DNA of 41,932 nucleotides from Hallella multisaccharivorax DSM 17128 (GCF_000218235.1 NZ_GL945016.1:1-41932), one strand, 5' to 3'. Numbered from the stretch's first letter, positions 13,344 to 21,700 are shown. Numbers and translations are program-made. The notes: generated from the sequence alone by a model not told the origin.

Positions 13344-14753
13344 ATGGAGTTTTTAGACAGAAAAGAGGAGATGGCGAGGCTTCAAAAGGCCTTGAACAAG
13401 AAAGAACCATCATTTGTGGTAGTTTACGGAAGGCGTAGGCTTGGAAAATCAACGCTCATACAAAAAATACTTGGTGCGGATGATGTTTTCTTTATGGCCG
13501 ACAAGAGTGACCAAACGCAACAGAGAAGGTTATTCGCCATGGCTTTATCCTCAAAGTTCGACAATTTTGACAAGCTGCCGTTTACGGACTGGGATAGCCT
13601 GTTTACGGAACTCTGCTACCGTGCCAAAGGAGAAAATATGTTCACTGTATGCTTGGATGAGTTTCCCTATTTGGTAAAGTCCTGTCCGGAACTTCCGTCG
13701 ATTCTTCAAAGGTTCATTGATATGAGGAGATTTCCATTTCATTTGATAATCTGTGGTTCTTCCCAGCATCTTATGCAAGATATTGTCCTCAATCCTTCTG
13801 AGCCTTTATATGGTCGCGCCGGCACCATCATCAAGTTACGTCCTCTCCATATTCGTTTTCTTCAACAGGCTTTCAAGGAAGAGCCGGCCGATGAAATCGT
13901 GGATGAATACGCCGCATGGGGTGGGGTCCCACGGTATTGGGTTCTCCGTGAGGAAAATGGCAATATGATGGATGCTGTCATGAGCCAGATAGCGAACACC
14001 GAAGGAACTCTGTTTGACGAGCCTGACAGACTGCTTGCAGATGATCTTTCAACAACGGTTATCGCATCTTCCATTCTGTCACTAATCGGTAATGGAGCCA
14101 ACCGCGTCTCTGAGATTGCCTCACGGTTGGGCCGCAAGGCAACCGACCTAAGCGTACCTTTGAATCGGTTGGTGAAACTTGGATACATCGAAAGGGACAT
14201 TCCGTTTGGTGAAAGTCCACGCAGCACGAAAAAAAGCCTTTACAAGATTTCAGACGAGTTTCTGAGTTTCTATTACCGATTCATCGTGCCGGAAAGGTCG
14301 ATGATAGGACTTAACAGATATAACGTTGTAAGAAATTATATTACTTCTAATTATCCCGATTTCGCAGGTAAAGAGTGGGAACGCCTTTGCAGACATGCTG
14401 TGAGTGGAAACACAGTATTCGGCATTACATGGGACGTTGCTTCTAGATGGTGGGGTACTGTAGCTAAAGGCAAGCAAATAGAACTTGATCTTGTGGCAGA
14501 ATCCATAGACAAGAAAAGCCTTCTTATCGGTGAATGTAAATGGACGAAAGAAGAGCATGCCGAAAGCTTGCTGGATGACCTGAAAGCTCGTAGTAAAGAC
14601 TTCGCCTATACCAAAGGACATACAGTCTACTATGCCTTGTTTTTAAGGCATGAGCCTGTTGATGGAAAGAAACCATACGTGATACTGCCGGAGAATATTG
14701 TTGATGATTTTGACAGCAGTGTACTGTATATTTCTGACGCTTCCAGGAAGTGA
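13344..14753 (+). CDS. Archaeal-type ATPase with DUF234 C-terminal domain
   Basis: 469 aa from ATG 13344 (MEFLDRKEEMARLQKAL); an in-frame GTG six bases earlier is less likely. Walker A is VVVYGRRRLGKSTLIQKI, Walker B-like MFTVCLDEFPYL, sensor FHLIICGSSQHLMQDIV. A winged-helix region (NRVSEIASRLGRKATDLSVP) precedes the DUF234 nuclease-like end, which keeps ELDLVAESIDKKSLLIGECK, a PD-(D/E)XK-like D...ECK pattern. It is a different family from the DUF4143 ATPase upstream, although the two share the ATPase-plus-nuclease-fold architecture. Function in bacteria is unestablished; being mobile and self-contained, a defence or addiction role is conceivable. Confidence 0.85.
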   Translation: MEFLDRKEEMARLQKALNKKEPSFVVVYGRRRLGKSTLIQKILGADDVFFMADKSDQTQQRRLFAMALSSKFDNFDKLPFTDWDSLFTELCYRAKGENMFTVCLDEFPYLVKSCPELPSILQRFIDMRRFPFHLIICGSSQHLMQDIVLNPSEPLYGRAGTIIKLRPLHIRFLQQAFKEEPADEIVDEYAAWGGVPRYWVLREENGNMMDAVMSQIANTEGTLFDEPDRLLADDLSTTVIASSILSLIGNGANRVSEIASRLGRKATDLSVPLNRLVKLGYIERDIPFGESPRSTKKSLYKISDEFLSFYYRFIVPERSMIGLNRYNVVRNYITSNYPDFAGKEWERLCRHAVSGNTVFGITWDVASRWWGTVAKGKQIELDLVAESIDKKSLLIGECKWTKEEHAESLLDDLKARSKDFAYTKGHTVYYALFLRHEPVDGKKPYVILPENIVDDFDSSVLYISDASRK

Positions 14754-14809
14754 TAATTTTGGAGGACTTGTTCGAGAAATGAAATTGGACACAATCAATA
14801 ATTACACAC

Positions 14810-15391
14810 ATGAGTAATATCGGTTATGCAAGGGTATCGACGCGAGAGCAGAACCTTGATATGCAGATAACCGCATTGCGGAAGGCTGGCTGTGAGAAGA
14901 TATTTTCCGAGAAGGTCTCCGGAGTTAAAGAGCGGCCCGTGCTGAAGAAATGTCTCAGTTATCTCCGCGAGGGGGACACACTTGTTGTCTATAAATTCGA
15001 TCGCATTGGTCGTTCGCTGAAAGACCTCGTCGACATCTTTGCCGATCTGCACCGCCGTGGCATCATGCTCACGTCGATAGAGGATCATGTCGGCGCATCC
15101 TCGCCATCGGGCAAGCTGATGATGAATATCTTCGCCAGTCTTGCCGAGTTTGAGCGCGACCTTATCATCGAGCGCACCAAGGCTGGACGTGAGGAAGCCC
15201 GTCGGCAGGGGCGCAGTCTTGGAAAGAGAAAAGGTGCAGGCATCAAGCAGGATAAGGTGGACGCATGCGCTGCGCTATACCGCCAAGGTCTTGCCATAGA
15301 TGTCATTATGCAGCAGCTCGGCATAAAGTCCAAGTCCACTGTTTATCGCTACTTACGGATGCGGAGGTTAGAACCGTGTCGGAAACTATAA
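14810..15391 (+). CDS. Serine recombinase (resolvase/invertase family)
   Basis: 193 aa. N-terminal catalytic domain with Ser10 in IGYARVSTREQ and the conserved YKFDRIGRSLKDL (Arg pair) and EFERDLIIERTKAG helix motifs. A short C-terminal helix-turn-helix follows (AIDVIMQQLGIKSKSTVYRY). The size is normal for Tn3-type resolvases and DNA invertases. On a plasmid it would resolve multimers at a nearby site; repeats at 15607-15654 are candidates. No invertible promoter pair was seen next to it. Confidence 0.9.
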   Translation: MSNIGYARVSTREQNLDMQITALRKAGCEKIFSEKVSGVKERPVLKKCLSYLREGDTLVVYKFDRIGRSLKDLVDIFADLHRRGIMLTSIEDHVGASSPSGKLMMNIFASLAEFERDLIIERTKAGREEARRQGRSLGKRKGAGIKQDKVDACAALYRQGLAIDVIMQQLGIKSKSTVYRYLRMRRLEPCRKL

Positions 15392-15943
15392 CAATCCTGT
15401 AAATGGCTGCTCTTGCAGAGAAAAGTATATCTGAGAACTTTCCGGGAGTCTTTAGCTTGTGATACGTTCGTAATAAAAATTAAATATCAGCAAATGTATC
15501 AATTTGATGTAACTATTCTGCGGATTCCATTCGGCCTTTTCTGATATCCCCATGCCATCGGGGCGGTTGTGTAATCATGTCTAACGGTTTGGCGGTGATG
15601 GTACTCCGGCCGTTTGACGTACGGCTGACGGTCGTTTGACCATGTGGCTGACGGCCGTTGTATATATATCATTTTAGTTATCCAGAGGTAACATACCATA
15701 CCATACCATGTCTACCATGTCACTTGTCTTTCTGCATTCGCTTCTATATAACTAACCCTGTTATATCAACAACTTGTTATCGCCAAAGGGCGATATGGCA
15801 GCTGAATAGTTACAATCCGTCATCATATATATAAAATATATTAAAAAATTAACTTGAACGCACTGAATTAAAAAATATTGCTTACATTTACACAAATAAC
15901 TAATTTGTAAAGAGGTAACTCATCAAACATTAAAATAGAAAAT
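15392..15943. other. Intergenic region with repeats, possible resolution site
   Basis: No convincing gene. CGGCCGTTTGAC (15607-15618) and CGGTCGTTTGAC (15629-15640) are direct repeats 22 bp apart, interleaved with GGCTGACGG at 15623-15631 and 15646-15654. The spacing is compatible with recombinase sub-sites. A CCCC-ATGCCAT-CGGGG-like hairpin (about 15549-15562), short CATAC repeats (about 15690-15710) and a TATATAAC ... GTTATAT inverted repeat (about 15746-15766) are also present. From about 15800 the DNA turns AT-rich. Confidence 0.4.
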
Positions 15944-16012
15944 ATGCAAAATTTAACCTACATTTCTTCTATTCGTGGAAGTTCATCTTTTGGATATATT
16001 TTTTCTTCATAG
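15944..16012 (+). CDS. 22-aa peptide upstream of the radical SAM gene (speculative)
   Basis: The short frame begins MQNLTYISSIRG and ends SSSFGYIFSS; it is Ser/Gly/aromatic-rich and ends 61 bp before the radical SAM gene in the same direction. Its size and composition are like a minimal peptide substrate for a radical SAM enzyme. There is no clear ribosome site, and short frames like this arise by chance in AT-rich DNA. Confidence 0.25.
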   Translation: MQNLTYISSIRGSSSFGYIFSS

Positions 16013-16073
16013 AAAGAATATTATGACACTTTTATCCGCTAAATGACGATTTGAAAATTTAATCTTTACTAAT

Positions 16074-17105
16074 ATGGTAGTACCAATAATAGAACCAAGT
16101 GCTATTACATTTCTAACCACATTCAAATGTACTGCATCTTGTAGAAACTGTTGCTTTCAATGTAATCCAAATGTAACAAAGAGAATGACATATGATGAAA
16201 TGAAAGGATATGTTGACAAGTGCTTACAAGCTTATCCAAATATTAAAGTTATGGTATTAACGGGTGGAGAATGTACTATATTTTGGGATGATTTAAAAAA
16301 GATTATTGAATATGCTTCCAGAAAAGGACTTTCAACACGCATAGTCACGAATGCTTGGTGGGCAACAACATATCGAATGGCAGTACTGAAAATAAAAGAA
16401 TTGAAGAACTGTGGATTACATGAAATTAATTTTAGTACTGGTGACGATCATCAGCAATGGGTTCCTTTTAGAAGAGTGAGAAACGCTGCACTCGCTTCGG
16501 TTCGTTTAGGGCTTGTATGTGCAGTTAATGTTGAGACTAAGGACTATAGTAAGTTTAATATTGACAAAATAATAAGTAAAGATAAAGTCTTGTCTCGTTA
16601 TGCGACATTTTGTGACAAAAAGGAATTTATAAATGGCAAAGCTATTTATTTTGAAAAAGGGATATGGGCTCCTATGAACAAGAACGAGCAAGAAAATATA
16701 ACATACAAACAATATGAATGCGGATATAAATTTAAACGATGCGATAATCTTTTTTCCATTATACCAATAAATCCATATGGAGAAGTTTTCGCATGCTGTG
16801 GTATTACATGTGAGAGAAATCCTTTTCTCCGTTTAGGTAATATTAATAAAGAAAATATCAAAACCATTTACGAGAGAGCATTTAAGGATATTATAAAGAT
16901 TTGGTTATATTGTGAAGGTCCAGAAAAGATTGATAGATATATAAAGACATTGAAAGGTGATAAATCAAGTAATTTTCATCCAGAGCATTCATGTGTCTTA
17001 TGCCAAAGGATTTTTTGTGATCCGAATAACATTAATATTTTAAAAGAAAACAGTTCTAAATTTATTTCTAGAATCTTATTAAATTATTTTATGTTTAATC
17101 AGTAA
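16074..17105 (+). CDS. Radical SAM protein with Cys-rich (SPASM-like) C-terminus
   Basis: 343 aa. The CX3CX2C cluster motif is Cys19, Cys23, Cys26 in TFKCTASCRNCCFQC. VMVLTGGECTIF is the GGE (SAM-binding) strand and RIVTNAWW the next. The C-terminal part has RCDNLFSIIPINPYGEVFAC with CGITC, LRLGNINKENI and finally CVLCQRIFC, giving enough cysteines for auxiliary clusters as in SPASM/twitch enzymes. The genes that follow (lipoprotein-like peptide, hydrophobic-core protein, DUF1648 protein) suggest peptide modification. This region is visibly AT-rich compared with its neighbours, consistent with separate acquisition. It has no ATP-grasp partner nearby. Confidence 0.85.
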   Translation: MVVPIIEPSAITFLTTFKCTASCRNCCFQCNPNVTKRMTYDEMKGYVDKCLQAYPNIKVMVLTGGECTIFWDDLKKIIEYASRKGLSTRIVTNAWWATTYRMAVLKIKELKNCGLHEINFSTGDDHQQWVPFRRVRNAALASVRLGLVCAVNVETKDYSKFNIDKIISKDKVLSRYATFCDKKEFINGKAIYFEKGIWAPMNKNEQENITYKQYECGYKFKRCDNLFSIIPINPYGEVFACCGITCERNPFLRLGNINKENIKTIYERAFKDIIKIWLYCEGPEKIDRYIKTLKGDKSSNFHPEHSCVLCQRIFCDPNNINILKENSSKFISRILLNYFMFNQ

Positions 17106-17108
17106 AAA

Positions 17109-17554
17109 ATGAAAGATAAATTTTTTATTACCAGAGGCTCTTTGGGTGTGATATCAAGTGCTTTTTTATTGAATGCATGCACCTCTTCTGATTCTGGGAT
17201 GAGTTGAATCAGAAATTAGAAGCATATCAAGATGTAAATACAGACAGCTTGGGATATCAGATTTGTATTCCAACCTCTTCTATTAGTGAACAGTATCTGA
17301 CTTTTTTATCAAAACTGTCTTTAGAGATAAAAAGAAATCCTTGTGTCGCAAGAGAATTTGCAAAAGATCCACAAGCATATAGTGAGGAATTTGGGTTTAA
17401 TGAACAGATTTCTCTTGATAATGGTTTGTTAAAAATCATCATAGCCTTAGGCGATGATGATATTGTTAAAAGTATCGAACAAGGAAATGCCTCCGAATAC
17501 GTCAAAATTCTCAAGCAGAAAGGATTTATTAAACCTAGAATCTCTGAAAAATGA
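17109..17554 (+). CDS. Lipoprotein-like small protein, probably frameshifted (leader-type domain)
   Basis: Two overlapping frames appear to be one gene. 17109-17207 encodes MKDKFFITRGSLGVISSAF followed by LLNACTSSDSGMS, a lipoprotein-like signal with Cys24. 17204-17554 (only a TTG start) continues with LNQKLEAYQDV and a helical, acidic domain, SLEIKRNPCVAREFAKDPQA through LGDDDIVKSIEQGNASEYVK. One added G in the GGG run at 17196-17198 would fuse them as ...SGDELNQKLEAY..., about 148 aa. The helical part, with its REFAKDPQAYSEEFGF block, resembles nitrile-hydratase/Nif11-style leader regions of peptide precursors only loosely. It may be the substrate of the radical SAM protein. Confidence 0.5.
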
Positions 17555-18014
17555 TCCATATTTAAACGAAATATCAACAATGTTAGAGGAGCGAGAAAAG
17601 TTCAATTCTCCACTTAAAAACATGGACATCAGTACCCGTGCTACTCAAAACCAAGACCAAGCTGAGTTTGCTAGTGCCGTATACGGAGCCGTTGCCATCG
17701 TGATTGCTGCTATTGCTGTAGAGGCTTTTCTTTGGATTGGTACAACTACCTGGGTAACCCATGTACACGGGAAGGTTGTAGAAAAAGTATCTGACACAAC
17801 ATCCCAAATTAATGAAAATAGCAACAAAGCTGTCCAAGTGTGGGATTTAAAGCAATCTGTAGCAAAAACATACATCCCTTCTGATGATGTTAATGAAGCA
17901 CTAGTAGAAGAAGGAATGAACATTATCAGGGAAAACTATCCAGAGATTTACAATAAAGTCAACAAACAAGAACTAAGAAATTTGATTCTTTTAAACATAG
18001 CAAAGAATGAATAA
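17454..18014 (+). CDS. Protein with a hydrophobic core segment, candidate peptide toxin precursor
   Basis: Up to 186 aa. Starts at 17454, 17487 (MPPNTSKFSS) or 17580 (MLEEREKFNS) are possible. The earlier ones overlap the previous gene, and coding-like sequence before 17580 (KDLLNLESLKNDPYLNEIST) suggests either a real overlap or another frameshift. An acidic N-terminus precedes a strongly hydrophobic stretch, SAVYGAVAIVIAAIAVEAFL, then TTTWVTHVHGKVVEKVSDTT and a soluble tail. A toxin with a membrane-active hydrophobic core followed by an SdpI-like protein is reminiscent of SdpC/SdpI, but the sequence is not recognisably SdpC. Confidence 0.5.
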   Translation: MMILLKVSNKEMPPNTSKFSSRKDLLNLESLKNDPYLNEISTMLEEREKFNSPLKNMDISTRATQNQDQAEFASAVYGAVAIVIAAIAVEAFLWIGTTTWVTHVHGKVVEKVSDTTSQINENSNKAVQVWDLKQSVAKTYIPSDDVNEALVEEGMNIIRENYPEIYNKVNKQELRNLILLNIAKNE

Positions 18015-18453
18015 GAGATTAAGTAATTTTTGTGCGCTCTTACTAATAATTGCTACAGTTATTGTGGCAGTTTACCGTATCATCTTTAGTTCTGAAGAGA
18101 TTATCTTGCATTGGGATTTTACCGGTAATATTACAAGTTATGGCAACAGATTTGCTTTAATTATTTTACCAATTATTGCATTTATACTTTACCTGATTTT
18201 GAATAATTATAAGAGCCATCCATATGATTTACTTCTCCCATCAAGGAAGAAGGTAATTAAAAATGACTTTAATCAGAAAAAATTAATAAAATATATTGAC
18301 AACATCAATCCTTTGATTTCCCTTCTTGTATTTTATGTAACGATGTGTTCTGCACGATATATACCACTTAAAGCCTGGTTTTTATATGTTGTAGTTATTG
18401 GTATCATTGTGTATTTTACTATCGTCTGGCATAGTTTAATACGTAAACATTAA
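18007..18453 (+). CDS. DUF1648 (SdpI-like) membrane protein, putative immunity
   Basis: 148 aa, overlapping the previous gene by 8 bp. The N-terminal membrane segment is followed by EEIILHWDFTGNITSYGNRF, the DUF1648 signature (hydrophobic, H-W-x-F-x-G-x), and three more membrane segments (about residues 50-66, 98-115 and 122-142). SdpI of Bacillus subtilis, an immunity and signalling protein for the SdpC toxin, begins with the same domain. Gene order and overlap support an immunity role for the two preceding small proteins; the domain is also found in proteins of unknown function. Confidence 0.7.
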   Translation: MNKRLSNFCALLLIIATVIVAVYRIIFSSEEIILHWDFTGNITSYGNRFALIILPIIAFILYLILNNYKSHPYDLLLPSRKKVIKNDFNQKKLIKYIDNINPLISLLVFYVTMCSARYIPLKAWFLYVVVIGIIVYFTIVWHSLIRKH

Positions 18454-18464
18454 ATCGTAGCACA

Positions 18465-18503
18465 GTGAACTCCCCATGAGCAAAAAACTCATGGGGAGTT
18501 CAC
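18465..18503. terminator. Strong bidirectional terminator
   Basis: GTGAACTCCCCATGAG (18465-18480) pairs perfectly over 16 bp with its complement at 18488-18503 around CAAAAAA. It separates the AT-rich radical SAM island from the convergent mobilization genes. Confidence 0.8.
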
Positions 18504-18564
18504 TTCAAATATTCCTTTGAAATTTGTTTTTCTACCTTACTTGCATTAGCTTCGAGAAAAGTAC

Positions 18565-18804
18565 TCATAACTGCATTTTAGCAAGGTATCCTACATGGAA
18601 TTTCGTACCATTCAGCCCGGAAAGTCTCAGTTTCTCAAGAGTGTTCATGAGATTAGTATCAAGGTATATTTGGACACCCTTGTCAACACCTTTTCCACGC
18701 TTCTCTTTCTGCTTCTGTGCAAGTTCCAAGAAGCGGCTCCATTGATTGCCATTTTTCTTTTTATTTACTCGTTTGCGTAATTGTAACTTCAGAATTATCG
18801 GCAT
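18565..18804 (-). CDS. Small basic protein downstream of the relaxase, RHH-like
   Basis: 79 aa. Very basic N-terminus (LRKRVNKKKNGNQ), then KQKEKRGKGVDKGVQIYLDT with LMNTLEKLRLSG, which resembles the strand-helix of ribbon-helix-helix DNA-binding proteins. It lies 121 bp after the relaxase on the same strand, behind a GGAGAAG ribosome site. Its stop overlaps an ATG (TTATGA) opening a further 22-codon frame to 18501 or so, which could be a frameshifted tail. A mobilization accessory role is likely. Confidence 0.5.
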   Translation of the reverse strand: MPIILKLQLRKRVNKKKNGNQWSRFLELAQKQKEKRGKGVDKGVQIYLDTNLMNTLEKLRLSGLNGTKFHVGYLAKMQL

Positions 18805-18925
18805 TCTTCTCCGATGTAAGATGTTACTTTACTGTATCGCCCATGCTGAAATTGGCCAGAGGATCTGTTACGGATTGTATTGTTTTTTTGTCATAGTGCT
18901 TATTCTTTATACCAAAAAACGATCT

Positions 18926-21370
18926 TTACCTTCTAATGCCACTTTCTCTGTTGATACCGAATTGTTGTTCAAGACCGATGGAACTCTTTACGGCAATCGG
19001 AGCATATTGTCTATTTACAAACTCCCAGATAGTTGTCCGACCCTCCTCGAGTCTCTGATAGTCTTCTTGCGTTATGCCTATGTACGTAGTATGGTCAGGG
19101 ATAGTATGTATCTGCACATACGGTCTCCCATTGCCCCATCTGTATCCCGTGAAAGATGGTCTCTCATCATATTCACTTCGTTCTGGAATGCCCTCAGACT
19201 CAATAAGAGCTTGGAATGCGCCCGGCAACAGATTAGCCCTATAATCAAATGCCGTAATCATGGTTTTAACAAGATTCTGATAATCAGCATACTCCTTACT
19301 AAACTTATCGTATAGTTCTTTATTGGTATTGTAAACCTTTAAAATCTCACTTTGTTGTTTTTTCAACTTTGCTATTTCAGTTTCTAATTTTAGTTTCTTT
19401 TCCTGTAGGCTATCTATTTCCTGCTTGGTTTTTGCCGTTTGTATTTCATCTAGTTTTTTCAGTATTTTTGGCGACAATAGCAGAGCGGCCAGCTGCTCCG
19501 CAGTTGCATATCCGTCATTATAGTCTTCAATCTGCTCTTTAGTAAGAACGACACCATTCAGCCACTCTCCATTAACAGCTGCAAAAACTGCCATTTTATT
19601 AGTTGTTGAAAGTTCTACGGCAGCATCTAATTTATCGTCAACTTTAGGCAAAACAAAGGACTTATAGTAGTTTATTCTACTATTCTTTACCTTTTTCTCA
19701 CGTCTCTCAATTTCGTTAAGAGAAGGTACAGCCTTATCACGCTGTTCTCGAGCGATGATGTCATCAAGAGAAGGTACTAATTTATCCCGTCTTTCTCTCT
19801 CCATAATACTGGCCAAGGATGGGGCAGCCGCGCCTCTTTTCTCCCGGGCGATAATATCGTCAAGAGAAGGAGCAGCCTTATCACGCTGCTCTCGAGCGAT
19901 GATGTCTTCAAGAGATGGCACGGATTTATTCCGCCTTTCTCTCTCCATGATGCTAGCCAAGGATGGGACAGCTGCGTCTCTTTTCTCCCGAGCGATAATA
20001 TCGTTAAGTGAAGGTACAGCCTTGTCACGCTTCTCCCGATCAATAATCTCAGCAAGTGCAGGAGTGGAGTTATTTCTGCGTTCCCTCTCATTAAGCTGTT
20101 CTTCTGTAGGAAGTAACTTTATCTTTTTTTTCAGTGAATTGAGGTGATTGTTTTTTGACCGAATCGACTCCTCCAACTCGCTGTTTTCAACATCTAAATT
20201 GTTTCGCCGTTTTTCGGCTTCTTTTGCTTCATAGGAATAAACGATGATATCTTCCTTTGCTGCAGCAAGCTCTTCCTTGACATTAGCCAAGGTTGCATTA
20301 ATTTTCTCTATGGCTTTGTCTATTTTGGCAGCATTGCTCTGTTTGTCCTTGATAGCTCTATCTAATTTATCTCGCTGCAGCTCCAGGTTTTGGTTGCGCT
20401 CGGCCTGTTCGACCAGTTTCTTGTCATACTCTTGCACGGCATGAAGCTGGTCCTTCCGCATGTGCCTGCGCTTGCGTCGCTCCTCTGGATCGAGAAGATC
20501 TAGGTCGTCACCTCTCTCCAATCCATACTTTTTCCCCACCTTCTCATGATATTCAGTATGGAAATCTTTCATGTACTGCTTGCGCTCCCCATAGTTATCA
20601 CCGAACACACCTGAATAACTCACTAACTTTTTTGATGCTTTCGTCACAGGAGCATAATTGGATTTCTCTGCATCGGAAAGAGTTTCATACTCTTTCTTCT
20701 TGATGATGACGGACTGATTCGACTTTTTCTGATACTTTGTACTTGTCCGGCCACGGGTCTTTCGTTCGGCGACAGGTACCATCAGCAGGTGCATGTGTGG
20801 TGTCGTCTCATCGAGATGCACTTCGGCACCGATGATGTAGTCCTCTCCCCATTTTTCACAGGCAAAGCGATAGCTGTCTAAAGCCCATTGATAGATATTG
20901 GGCATAGCACTTAGCGAGTAGCCACTGGCAGTGAACTTATAGGCATCAGTGTTTTTTACAGCCTCTGAATTGTCTTTCTCTGCCGTGTAGTCAATATCCT
21001 TGTAGGATGCGCCAAATGCCATCTCGCACATACGATCATGGTCTCCTGAGAACACCCAGTCAACACAAGAATTCGGCATGTTCTGTGCACCATCTTTGTA
21101 ACACTTGAATCCAAGTTCTTCGAGTTTGTCTTGGAGGCGTTCATGAAGTCGTTTCTCTTGCAAACCAAGAGGTTTTATTTCACCTTTGACAATCTCGAAA
21201 TTCAATCTTTTTCTACTATAGTCATAGTGATTATTCTTATCAAGATCTGCATTTTTTCGAGCATACATTTCCTGCTCCCAACGCCATCTTTCATTCTCGT
21301 CAGATGCGTTTTTGGAGAATGCTTTTTGTGGTTGGCCGTGAACGGCTGCTTTAGGCTTTAGAGCTTCCAT
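18926..21370 (-). CDS. MobV-type relaxase (plasmid mobilization/recombination family)
   Basis: 814 aa from the ATG at 21370, chosen because GAAAGGAAGAACT precedes it; 28 in-frame codons upstream are not needed. The Mob_Pre-type catalytic domain covers ~45-300, with NNHYDYSRKRLNFEI near the start and the metal-binding EVHLDETTPHMHLLMVP (His185, His192, His194). The C-terminus is long and coiled-coil, and includes eight 16-residue repeats at residues 432-559. It nicks and ferries plasmid DNA at oriT during transfer helped by another element. The 5' region (21371-21600) with large hairpins is the likely oriT. Confidence 0.85.
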   Translation of the reverse strand: MEALKPKAAVHGQPQKAFSKNASDENERWRWEQEMYARKNADLDKNNHYDYSRKRLNFEIVKGEIKPLGLQEKRLHERLQDKLEELGFKCYKDGAQNMPNSCVDWVFSGDHDRMCEMAFGASYKDIDYTAEKDNSEAVKNTDAYKFTASGYSLSAMPNIYQWALDSYRFACEKWGEDYIIGAEVHLDETTPHMHLLMVPVAERKTRGRTSTKYQKKSNQSVIIKKKEYETLSDAEKSNYAPVTKASKKLVSYSGVFGDNYGERKQYMKDFHTEYHEKVGKKYGLERGDDLDLLDPEERRKRRHMRKDQLHAVQEYDKKLVEQAERNQNLELQRDKLDRAIKDKQSNAAKIDKAIEKINATLANVKEELAAAKEDIIVYSYEAKEAEKRRNNLDVENSELEESIRSKNNHLNSLKKKIKLLPTEEQLNERERRNNSTPALAEIIDREKRDKAVPSLNDIIAREKRDAAVPSLASIMERERRNKSVPSLEDIIAREQRDKAAPSLDDIIAREKRGAAAPSLASIMERERRDKLVPSLDDIIAREQRDKAVPSLNEIERREKKVKNSRINYYKSFVLPKVDDKLDAAVELSTTNKMAVFAAVNGEWLNGVVLTKEQIEDYNDGYATAEQLAALLLSPKILKKLDEIQTAKTKQEIDSLQEKKLKLETEIAKLKKQQSEILKVYNTNKELYDKFSKEYADYQNLVKTMITAFDYRANLLPGAFQALIESEGIPERSEYDERPSFTGYRWGNGRPYVQIHTIPDHTTYIGITQEDYQRLEEGRTTIWEFVNRQYAPIAVKSSIGLEQQFGINRESGIRR
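19694..20077 (-). repeat. Eight 16-residue repeats inside the relaxase
   Basis: Residues 432-559 are eight units of the type RDKAVPSLNDIIAREK. Units 2-4 and 5-7 follow the same alternation (...DIIAREK, ...ASIMERER, ...DIIAREQ), so a 48-residue (144-bp) higher-order repeat was duplicated. Each unit has a Pro-Ser-Leu turn followed by a charged helix, interrupting the coiled coil. Confidence 0.9.
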
Positions 21371-21700
21371 AGTTCTTCCTTTCAGATAGTCCAGAAATCC
21401 GTTCTGGTCGGGTGCAGGGTGAAATCCTGCCGAGAGGTCAAGGGGAAGGGTCATCCTCTTGTCAGGTTCTTAGGGCAGATGCCCTGAGCGGAGGGTCTGG
21501 GAGAGGGTCACTCCCAGTCGGGTTTCCAAAGGGCAGACAGCCCTTTGGCGTAATCTGGATTTTTAAGCGAAGTCTAAAATCCATATTACGTTATGGATAT
21601 TTCGCTGTGCTCAATCCACTCACAAAGTTAGTGTATTCCCGGCACACTTGCAAATGTGTTCGAGGAATTTATTACCATCGTTTCTGTATTTTTAACTTGA
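21371..21700. promoter_or_regulatory. Candidate oriT upstream of the relaxase
   Basis: No gene is convincing here. GTAATCTGGATTTT (21550-21563) and AAAATCCATATTAC (21576-21589) form a 14-base near-perfect inverted repeat. Shorter ones are AGGGCA-GATG-CCCT (about 21472-21486), GGGAGAGGGTCACTCCC (about 21500-21516) and AAAGGGC ... GCCCTTT (about 21528-21546). A dense cluster of inverted repeats immediately 5' of a relaxase gene is where oriT is usually found. The nick site cannot be read from sequence alone. Confidence 0.45.

Noticed and set aside
19755..20147. Plus-strand repetitive frame (Ser/Arg-rich) as a repeat protein
   Set aside because: It is the antisense reading of the 16-residue repeats of the relaxase, which has catalytic motifs and the right length.
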